Assembly (NCBI RefSeq): GCF_045617425.1
Contig: NZ_JAZLIO010000015.1
Location: 124,001-188,000, forward strand
DNA length: 64,000 nucleotides
Direction: 5' to 3'
Origin: Carnobacterium_B sp045617425
Lineage (GTDB): Bacteria > Bacillota > Bacilli > Lactobacillales > Carnobacteriaceae
Shown: positions 34,351-41,555 of the stretch, in pieces
Layout of the letters: every line of letters starts with the position of its first letter
Position numbering within the stretch: the stretch's first letter is position 1
Program-made: the position numbers and the translations under genes
Notes under the pieces: generated by a model
Seen by the model: the letters and a program-made list of their open reading frames with translations, nothing else
What the model was told of the DNA's origin: nothing
Databases searched by the model: none

Positions 34351-35190
34351 ATGAAAATGAATCAGGAAGAGACAATCAATGCTCTCTACAATCTAATACT
34401 AAATCCTGGAACTCGTGATTGGGAACGATCAGCATTATCGACGACCAAAAATGCCCTAGAGAACGGTGTGAATGTTAACGATCAACTTTCAAAGCTTGAG
34501 GCTGAATTACGTCCGCTCGCATTAAGAAATAACTTAACCGCCGACGTGACTGATTTTTATAACAGCCTCACGGGCAATACTACTGCCACCGGACAATTTG
34601 ATTTTACGAAACACTCCCTTGATAATCCGAATCATCAGGATTCTGTGGTATTTGCTGGCGGCTGTTTCTGGTGTATGGTAGAGCCCTTCGAGACTCGTGA
34701 TGGAATCATTTCTGTTTTATCTGGGTACACTGGTGGGCATATGGACCATCCAACATATGACCAAGTAAGTGGCCAGTATACAGATCATGTAGAAGCGGTG
34801 GAGATTATTTTTGATACGAGAATCATTCAATACACCGATTTGGTAGAGCTTTATTGGCAGCTGACAGATCCTACAGATGCGTTTGGTCAATTTCAAGATC
34901 GAGGCAGTCAATACCGTCCGATTATTTTTGTTAAAAATGAGCATCAACGTCAGATTGCTGAAAAATCCAAACAGCAATTAGCAGAATCTGGTAAGTACAA
35001 ACGTCCGATTGTTACCTCTATTGAGCCTGCAAGTGTATTTTGGCCGGCTGAAAATTACCACCAACAATTTTATAAAAAGAATCCTACGCGATACAACAGA
35101 ATCGAACGGTCACGCCAACAATTTTTGAGTTTCCAACGTTTACAAGGTAAAATTCGGACTGAATTCAGTCGCTTTAAAAGAAAAAGTTAA
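34351..35190 (+). CDS. msrA: peptide methionine sulfoxide reductase MsrA with extra N-terminal helical domain
   Basis: Reduces Met-S-sulfoxide in proteins. The catalytic domain begins near residue 96 with FAGGCFWCMVEPFE (Cys105 and Cys108), then GYTGGHMDHPTYDQVSG and YWQLTDPTDAFGQFQDRGSQYRP. The protein has 279 residues, against 160-210 usually. The first 75 residues form a separate helical unit (EETINALYNLILNPGTRDWE, LENGVNVNDQLSKLEAELRP). That unit resembles the enterocin-A immunity type domain. GGAAGG precedes the ATG. Confidence 0.9.
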   Translation: MKMNQEETINALYNLILNPGTRDWERSALSTTKNALENGVNVNDQLSKLEAELRPLALRNNLTADVTDFYNSLTGNTTATGQFDFTKHSLDNPNHQDSVVFAGGCFWCMVEPFETRDGIISVLSGYTGGHMDHPTYDQVSGQYTDHVEAVEIIFDTRIIQYTDLVELYWQLTDPTDAFGQFQDRGSQYRPIIFVKNEHQRQIAEKSKQQLAESGKYKRPIVTSIEPASVFWPAENYHQQFYKKNPTRYNRIERSRQQFLSFQRLQGKIRTEFSRFKRKS

Positions 35191-35289
35191 TTCGTTGATC
35201 TAGAAAAGAAAGCTGCAAAATTAGGTCACGTAGTTCTCTCGCTTTCTGAAGTGGTAGTAGATATTGAAAAAGTAAAAATTTTATTTAAG
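35191..35289 (+). pseudogene. unrecognised decayed reading frame after msrA
   Basis: A frame without a start codon reads VDLEKKAAKLGHVVLSLSEV, then VVDIEKVKILFKKSSFV, and stops at TGA 35305. Codon use looks protein-like, but I do not recognise the family. It may be the tail of a lost gene. Confidence 0.3.
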
Positions 35290-35340
35290 AAATCTTCCTT
35301 TGTATGAGCTTTTCAATGCTTCGTACAAAGGAAGATTTTT
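35290..35340 (+). terminator. terminator downstream of msrA
   Basis: AAATCTTCCTTTGTA/TACAAAGGAAGATTT perfect 15-bp stem, then TTCG. Confidence 0.82.
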
Positions 35341-35364
35341 CGTTTATGGCACCGATTATTTAGC

Positions 35365-35664
35365 CAGTATCAGTTGAGTCAGTTGGATTTACTTCTTCTA
35401 AATTCTCATATATCGGTACAGTCCGACTGTTTTTATGTATGATTCAATTTCTTCAGGTGAAGACTCGACAACAGATTGAGGATTTGGATAACGTTCGAAT
35501 AACCGGTCTTTCACTTTAGCGACTGACACATCTGTTGCCCGAGCACTTAATATAACGACCATCAACAATTGAAATGGATTTTGGTAACGCATCGTTGGGG
35601 TAGCATCAGGATAAAGTTTCATAATTTCATAGATAACGTGTTGTGCGGCTTCTTTTGTCAGCAT
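35365..35664 (-). pseudogene. second nth copy with a large internal deletion
   Basis: It starts MLTKEAAQHVIYEIMKLYPDA at ATG 35664 and follows endonuclease III through SPEEIESYIKTVGLYR. The next bases (ATATATGAGAATTTAGAAGAA) match the extreme 3' end of the other nth copy, out of frame. Comparison with that copy shows about 330-350 bases missing, including the HhH motif and catalytic residues, so it is inactive. It does keep the ACGATG sequence that shows the other copy carries an inserted base. Confidence 0.85.
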
Positions 35665-36028
35665 ATGTTTTCCTACTTTATTCCTTTTTTTTAATATACC
35701 CTATATTCACTAGCACTAAAATCAAGTTTAGTAGTATCTTAATTTCTATGAAGCCAGAGCTATAAGAATAACTTTACATATTCCTGCCAGTCTGGCTTTT
35801 TAATCGTTAAACTAACGGTTTACTAGTTCTTTAGCACTGCTGACTGAGGTATAATAAATAAAAGAATTGTTCCTCAAAAATCTGCGTAAATTAGGGTTCT
35901 CGAGATCAAACTGAATGACTAAAAAGTCATTTATATTTTCACTGAATTGATTTTGTTTAAAAATTCACAAAAATAGTTTAACATAAAGAGAAACCTTTAT
36001 ATTTTTATAAGAGAAAGAGGAAATTACT
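35665..36028. other. upstream region of the lipid-type operon
   Basis: AAGCCAGA (35751) and TCTGGCTTTTT (to 35801) form a long-loop hairpin of uncertain meaning. TATAAT at 35850-35855, with a poor -35, is a promoter candidate for the operon. A small hairpin AATGACT-AAAA-AGTCATT lies at 35913-35930. No gene is seen. Confidence 0.4.
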
Positions 36029-36622
36029 GTGTTGGAAACCATTTTAAGTTTATACATTACCTTAATGTCAGTCATTTTTGCAGGTGTTGCTAATATGGTA
36101 TTTTGTAAATACCCTACCTATCAACGTTTAAACATCCCCATGGATGCAGGGAGGATATTATCAGACGGTAAGCGATTATTTGGTCAAAACAAAACTTGGA
36201 AAGGTTTTATTGGTATGATTCTTTTTGGCGGGCTATCTCAGATCGTCTGGGGACTCATTCTAAAAACTAGCCCCTCTCTTGAATCGCTGAACCTCTTCTA
36301 TGACGTCTATGCAAATTCTATCCTAAACAATCTTTGGATTGGGGTTTTATTAGGGTTAGCTTATGTCATTTTTGAATTGCCCAATAGTTTTATGAAACGA
36401 CGGCTAGAGATCAAACCTGGTAAACCAGCAAACAATCATTGGAAGTGGTTCTTTATTTTTATTGACCAAGCAGATTCATTGTTGGGTTGTGCTCTAGTTG
36501 TCGCGGTTCTGGTTCCAATAAGTTTAGCTCATTTTTTCGGATTTATCCTTTTGGGAGCCGGTACTCATATCGTAGTCAATCAATTATTGTATTGGTTTAA
36601 ATTAAGAAAAAATCCATTCTAA
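36029..36622 (+). CDS. CarS-like CTP:alcohol-phosphate cytidylyltransferase (CDP-archaeol synthase family)
   Basis: A 197-residue membrane enzyme with about five helices. The family pattern is clear: DAGRILSDGKRLFGQNKTWKGFIG, then FELPNSFMKRRLEIKPGKPANNHWKWFFIFIDQADSLLG-type text in two pieces near residues 120-155. Archaeal CarS makes CDP-archaeol from the lipid phosphate and CTP; bacterial relatives are mostly uncharacterised. The start is GTG after AAGAGGA. First gene of the seven-gene operon. Whether the substrate is a diacylglycerol-, isoprenoid- or other alcohol phosphate is unknown. Confidence 0.82.
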   Translation: MLETILSLYITLMSVIFAGVANMVFCKYPTYQRLNIPMDAGRILSDGKRLFGQNKTWKGFIGMILFGGLSQIVWGLILKTSPSLESLNLFYDVYANSILNNLWIGVLLGLAYVIFELPNSFMKRRLEIKPGKPANNHWKWFFIFIDQADSLLGCALVVAVLVPISLAHFFGFILLGAGTHIVVNQLLYWFKLRKNPF

Positions 36623-36654
36623 TTATGTTAGATGTACAAGGAGGTGCATAGACA

Positions 36655-39177
36655 ATTTATTGGACTTTAATAGAAACTGCAAAAACAAATCCGCGGTATG
36701 GCGGTAAAATAAACGCGTTGATTAATTTGTCTCAGTTAGACCTTCAGGTACCTAAAGGCTATTTCATTTCAGAAGATAAACTCACTTCACTATGGACTGA
36801 AGCAATCCCAGAATTAGTAGGATTAGAAGCAACGAATCAACCTAGCCTACCAACCTATGAAACGATTGTTCAACGTCTAGACCAACTGAGTTTCCCAGCG
36901 GAATTACATAAAGAAATAAGTGATCTGATATCTCCTAATAAAACCTATATTGTGCGAAGCAGCGGCTTGATGGAAGACCAAGCATCTACTTCTTTTGCTG
37001 GACAATACGACACGATTGCAAACTGCACGACGAATGATAACATTATTGCTGCATTAAAACAGTGTATCGCCTCTCTTTTTAAGCCCGCTAGTTTAAATTA
37101 TTGGCAGACACAACAATTGGATATTCAAAATCTAAAAATGTCTGTCATTATTCAAGAACAAATTTCAGCAGTTTCCAGTGGTGTTGCGTTTACTCTCAAT
37201 CCTTTGACAAATAACGATCGCCTATTAACCCTTGAAGTAGTGGAAGGTGCCGGTGAACAGCTCGTTAGTGGGTTGGTTACTCCTGAACACTTGACGATCG
37301 ACTGGTTTTCAACGATTGGACTAACGGATGGCTCGAAAATTTTATCTTCAGATCAGTTGAATCAGCTTCGAAAACAGTTACTTTTGATTGCGACCTTTTA
37401 TGGCTATCCTATCGATGTAGAATTTTGTTTCAGCAAAGATTCTTTATTTTTCTTACAAGCTCGGCCAATCACAACGATTCGCCGAAAAATCGATGAAGGC
37501 AATTGGACAACAACGAATTTTCGTGATGGCGGTGTCTCTGCACAGCCTTGTCCAGGGTTGATGTGGAGTTTATACCGCGAATCTTGGCAGACTACGTTAG
37601 AAAAATTCTTGATTCAAAATAAGTTATACGATTCAACAAACATCAACCAGCTTTCTATCAATCATTTTGCAAGACCCTATTGGAATATTGGCATTGTAAA
37701 AGAAGCCATGTCACGGATACCTGGCTATATTGAACGCGAATTTGACGACGAGCTTGGCGTTTACAAAAATTATCAAGGAGATGGATATAAAAGCAAACTA
37801 TCAGTCAAGACGCTCAGCCATTTGATAACTGTAGCGATCAAGATCAATAAAACAACTCAGCAACAACAGCAAACGGCAGCAAAACAACACAAACAACTAT
37901 TAGAAACGTATCAATCAATCGATAAAAAAATCCAATCGCTCTCTTCCGCAACAGATCAGCAAGATATTGAAGAATTATGGGAAACCATCATTAACGATGC
38001 TTATTTACAAAGTGAACAGACTTATTTCTGGCAAGTCTATGTCAATACGGTACAGCTTTCCATGAAAAAAACAGCTTTATTGAAAAAATTGCCCTTAGAT
38101 ACCTTTTTTCAGCTTATCTCAAAACTAGGCACAGTTTCACATATCCAACCGCTACAGGATCTGTATGAGATTGTTGAGATCATCGTTACAAATGACACAT
38201 TTAAGCAGGAATGGATGATGAACAGTCCTGTAGACATCAATACGCTGCTAACCAAACAGCCCCATCGTTTAGATGCGCTACGGATTGAAGCTTTTCAAGA
38301 AACCTTTGGCTATCATTCAAATCGTGAATTGAATTTATTGGTGCCAAGTTATAGCGAAAACCAACTGCTAGTTGTTGATCTATTAAAAGACTACGTGGAT
38401 CATCCAGAGAAACTCACGACCGCTCAACGCTCATTCTCACAAACGCTGACAGATGAGCAAATGGAAAAACTGATTGAACCTTATGTCACTAAATGGCAAC
38501 GTACCAAAGTAATGAAGGATATCAAAATGCTACGTGAATTATTGTGGTGGCGTGAAGAATTTAAAGATGTATCCACTCGTTTTTATCACTTGGTTCGTCA
38601 AATCACTTTGAAATTAGGTGCAAGGTATTCCCAACTAGGATATATTGATCAAACAGAAGACCTATTCTATCTTGAGAAAGAAACGTTACACTCTTTTATG
38701 ACTAATCAGTTATCTCAAGAAAGTCTTCAAAAATCCGTACAAGACAATCGTATATATTGTCAGGCTTATCGCCATTTTGTTCCTCCAGGAGATTTAATGG
38801 AGACAAGTGCTTCCCCAGAGATCGAAAATCTTTTGGTCGATAAACAATTCTATTTAGCTGGAATCGGTGCTAACGATGGAATTGTTTCTGGAAAAGTAAG
38901 AATCTTACTAGATCCTAAAGATATCCATCAGTTGCAAGCTGGCGAAATTTTGGTGACTCGTTTTACAGATACAGGTTGGAGCCACGCTTTTGGTTCCATT
39001 AAGGGTCTGATTACAGAAACTGGCGGTATTTTATGCCATGCCTCAATTGTTGCCAGAGAATTTGGGATTCCAACGATCGTCTGTGCAACAAATGCTACTG
39101 AAAACTTAAAAACAGGAATGACCGTTACAATGAATGGAACAACGGGTGACATTACAATTCATAAAGGTGGATGCTAA
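36655..39177 (+). CDS. PEP-synthase/rifampicin-phosphotransferase-like dikinase, first copy
   Basis: A large cytosolic phosphotransferase of 840 residues. Its ATP-binding domain is about 1-300 (RYGGKINALINLSQLD, YIVRSSGLMEDQASTSFAGQ, QEQISAVSSGVAFTLNP, VEFCFSKDSLFFLQARPI). A substrate region follows (about 310-720). A swivelling His domain ends it (TETGGILCHASIVAREFG), with the His that carries the phosphoryl group. The conserved GGK lies upstream of the first usual start (TTG 36718). AAGGAGG at 36638-36644 is correctly spaced for ATT 36655, so I propose an AUU start. It is an orphan dikinase, probably phosphorylating an alcohol in this pathway. Confidence 0.8.
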   Translation: MYWTLIETAKTNPRYGGKINALINLSQLDLQVPKGYFISEDKLTSLWTEAIPELVGLEATNQPSLPTYETIVQRLDQLSFPAELHKEISDLISPNKTYIVRSSGLMEDQASTSFAGQYDTIANCTTNDNIIAALKQCIASLFKPASLNYWQTQQLDIQNLKMSVIIQEQISAVSSGVAFTLNPLTNNDRLLTLEVVEGAGEQLVSGLVTPEHLTIDWFSTIGLTDGSKILSSDQLNQLRKQLLLIATFYGYPIDVEFCFSKDSLFFLQARPITTIRRKIDEGNWTTTNFRDGGVSAQPCPGLMWSLYRESWQTTLEKFLIQNKLYDSTNINQLSINHFARPYWNIGIVKEAMSRIPGYIEREFDDELGVYKNYQGDGYKSKLSVKTLSHLITVAIKINKTTQQQQQTAAKQHKQLLETYQSIDKKIQSLSSATDQQDIEELWETIINDAYLQSEQTYFWQVYVNTVQLSMKKTALLKKLPLDTFFQLISKLGTVSHIQPLQDLYEIVEIIVTNDTFKQEWMMNSPVDINTLLTKQPHRLDALRIEAFQETFGYHSNRELNLLVPSYSENQLLVVDLLKDYVDHPEKLTTAQRSFSQTLTDEQMEKLIEPYVTKWQRTKVMKDIKMLRELLWWREEFKDVSTRFYHLVRQITLKLGARYSQLGYIDQTEDLFYLEKETLHSFMTNQLSQESLQKSVQDNRIYCQAYRHFVPPGDLMETSASPEIENLLVDKQFYLAGIGANDGIVSGKVRILLDPKDIHQLQAGEILVTRFTDTGWSHAFGSIKGLITETGGILCHASIVAREFGIPTIVCATNATENLKTGMTVTMNGTTGDITIHKGGC

Positions 39178-39179
39178 AA

Positions 39180-39788
39180 ATGTTTATTGGAGAATATGGA
39201 AAGTTTGTCTATTTAACTTATTTTGGGACAGCCCTGTCGTTAGTAGCGATGCATTTCATCATTCAAGGTGAGATGATCTGGGCGATGAGTTGCTTTATTG
39301 TGAGCGGGCTCTGTGATTTATTTGATGGCATGGTTGCGCGTTCCTTTGACAGAACAAAAGCGCAAGAACAATTTGGTGTGGAGATTGATACCCTTTGCGA
39401 TATGATCAGTTTTGCGGCATTGCCCGCAGTTTTATTGATCGCACAAGGCCGGTTTCCTTTAATGAACATTTTTTTAGCTATTATTTATATCATCACTGCT
39501 GTTACAAGACTGGCTTATTTCAATCGTGAAACGAAGGGAAATTCAGCAGAAAGAGCTACTTATTTCCGAGGAGTTCCGGTTACCTATGGTGCACTTGTTT
39601 TTCCGGTCGGTTATTTGGTAAGTGAATGGTTTTCAAGTGGCAGTTTTCAATACATTCTTCTTCTGCTTGCTCCTATGATGGCTTTTCTATTTATCTGGGA
39701 CATTAAGATTCCCAAACCTAATCGAGTAATGTACCTCTTCTTCCTAGGACTAGCGTTTGTAACGTTGTTCGGATTATGGAGATTGTAG
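39180..39788 (+). CDS. CDP-alcohol phosphatidyltransferase, phosphatidylserine/archaetidylserine-synthase type
   Basis: A membrane enzyme of about 202 residues with six hydrophobic segments. The CDP-alcohol motif is intact: CDLFDGMVARSF followed by FGVEIDTLCDMISFAALPA (DG-AR-G-D-D). The ending SF..LPA is typical of the serine-transferring PssA group. It exchanges CMP of a CDP-lipid for an alcohol such as serine. ATG 39180 is preferred to ATG 39171 because the GGTGG site would abut the latter. It overlaps or touches the dikinase gene. Confidence 0.87.
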   Translation: MFIGEYGKFVYLTYFGTALSLVAMHFIIQGEMIWAMSCFIVSGLCDLFDGMVARSFDRTKAQEQFGVEIDTLCDMISFAALPAVLLIAQGRFPLMNIFLAIIYIITAVTRLAYFNRETKGNSAERATYFRGVPVTYGALVFPVGYLVSEWFSSGSFQYILLLLAPMMAFLFIWDIKIPKPNRVMYLFFLGLAFVTLFGLWRL

Positions 39789-39789
39789 T

Positions 39790-40656
39790 ATGGTAAAAGT
39801 CTATCAGCGTGAAACGAAATCGATTATTGAACCTAAGGAATATCAAGCAGCATGGCTAAAACGATTGTATCAAACAAAGTGGGGAAACGTGTTGCTTTCC
39901 ACGGTTACTTCTCCATTATTTTCAATCATATGGACAGCTATTGATCATACACGGCTTTCTAAAAACAAGATCGCTTCGTTTGTCAAAGAGTATGACATCA
40001 CATTGAGCAATTACGAATCCGAAGACTACAACTCTTTTGCAGCATTCTTTATCCGCAAATTAAAAGCGGAAAACCTTCAAGTAAGTCCGTCTAATCGCGT
40101 TTGCGCTGTTGCGCAAGCGAAACTATTAGTCGTCCCCATTCAAAGTAATCAGACTTTTATCATCAAAGGGCAGAAATATCGTTTAGAAGATATTCTTCAA
40201 GACCGTTCTTCAGCTGATTATTACGAAGACGGAACCTTATTTATTTATCGCTTAGCGGCCGATGATTATCATCGTTATTTAGCTAGCGAAACGGGGACGG
40301 TTATTCATCGGCGTAAAATCCGCGGAAAACTGCATACGGTCAGAGAAATCGCGCAAAAACAGTTTCAACTCTTTAAAGAAAATAAACGAGCGTATTGCCT
40401 AATCGAAACAAAGAAATTGGGGACGATCATGCAGATGGAAGTTGGAGCACTTTTGGTCGGCAAGATTTATAATCAACCATTCGATAATTATCAGCGAGGA
40501 AAAGAAAAAGGTTGGTTTAGTTTGGGAGGTTCAACCATACTAGTAGCTTATCCAAAAGACACTGTAACTGTTGATCCAGATATTCGCCATTATTCTAGTT
40601 TAACTATAGAAACACAAGTCACTATAGGGGAAGGAATTGGTCTGAAAACATGTTAA
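39790..40656 (+). CDS. phosphatidylserine-decarboxylase-like protein with altered active site
   Basis: A 288-residue member of the PSD family. It keeps FIIKGQKYRLEDIL, the His motif AADDYHRYL, and the self-cleavage site GGST in WFSLGGSTILV. In known PSDs a SPADG motif supplies an Asp for self-processing. The aligned segment here is AVAQAK (near residue 110), with Gln in place of Asp. It may process differently or have another activity. One base separates it from the CDP-alcohol transferase gene, whose serine-lipid product it would be expected to use. Confidence 0.82.
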   Translation: MVKVYQRETKSIIEPKEYQAAWLKRLYQTKWGNVLLSTVTSPLFSIIWTAIDHTRLSKNKIASFVKEYDITLSNYESEDYNSFAAFFIRKLKAENLQVSPSNRVCAVAQAKLLVVPIQSNQTFIIKGQKYRLEDILQDRSSADYYEDGTLFIYRLAADDYHRYLASETGTVIHRRKIRGKLHTVREIAQKQFQLFKENKRAYCLIETKKLGTIMQMEVGALLVGKIYNQPFDNYQRGKEKGWFSLGGSTILVAYPKDTVTVDPDIRHYSSLTIETQVTIGEGIGLKTC

Positions 40657-41555
40657 CCAGATTATTAACTTATTATAAAGAGATGTACCCACTGATTCCT
40701 AGATTCCTATTAGCCATCCTCTATTTTTTTGAAATCTATTTTATTTTACTTCTCAACGTAGGAAAAATGGATTTTTCAATAGGCTTACAAGAATGGATCG
40801 GAGTTTGGACGATATTTACTTTTTTGATGGCGCTTAGGATTGCAGATGATTTTAAAGACTACGAACATGATCAGCGCCTATTTCCAGATCGGGCATTGCC
40901 TTCTGGAAGAGTTAAGAAACGTGATTTAGCTAGTGCTTTAGCTGTCATGGTCACAATTACCGTTGTGCTGAACGTCTTCTTTATGAATAATGTATGGTGG
41001 TTTTTCTTTTTATTCACCTATGGCACATTGATGTCGCTTTGGTTTTTCAGTAAAGTCAAAATTCAAAAATCATTGCCTTTAGCCCTTGTTACCCATAATC
41101 CTGTTATGATGATCATGAATTTCTACATTATCACGTTCGTTTGTTATAAATACCAACTGCCACTGCTGTCGTTACCTACTGTTCTGCTGGCCTTTACGAT
41201 GTATTTCCCAAGCTTGATATGGGAAATCAGCCGTAAAATAAGAGCTCACAAAGACGAAACCGAATATGTGACTTATTCTAAGTTGTTCACTTATCAAAAA
41301 GCCACACGTTTTGTTCAAGTGCTGACGATCATTGATATTTTAACGAATTTTATTCTCTTATGGAATATTTCAAAGATTGGTGTCGTTGTCTTATTGGCGA
41401 ATGTCATCTGGATGACGATTCAATTTCAACAATTCATTCATGATCCGACACGTTTCAGTATCAAAGACAGAGTGGAACGTTATACCTATATTACAGAAAC
41501 AACGATGGTTCTTTCGGTTGCCGCACATCTATTTATACAGGGGGTTGTCCGATGA
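40650..41555 (+). CDS. UbiA-family prenyltransferase
   Basis: An integral membrane protein of 301 residues with about eight helices. The first Asp-rich motif DDFKDYEHD (about residues 70-78) matches NDxxDxxxD, which binds the prenyl diphosphate through Mg. The second motif is replaced by WEISRKIRAHKDE, as in a poorly known UbiA branch. It overlaps the PSD-like gene by 7 bases. UbiA enzymes prenylate quinone precursors, sugars or, in archaea, glycerol phosphate lipids. The substrate here is unknown. Confidence 0.87.
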   Translation: MLTRLLTYYKEMYPLIPRFLLAILYFFEIYFILLLNVGKMDFSIGLQEWIGVWTIFTFLMALRIADDFKDYEHDQRLFPDRALPSGRVKKRDLASALAVMVTITVVLNVFFMNNVWWFFFLFTYGTLMSLWFFSKVKIQKSLPLALVTHNPVMMIMNFYIITFVCYKYQLPLLSLPTVLLAFTMYFPSLIWEISRKIRAHKDETEYVTYSKLFTYQKATRFVQVLTIIDILTNFILLWNISKIGVVVLLANVIWMTIQFQQFIHDPTRFSIKDRVERYTYITETTMVLSVAAHLFIQGVVR

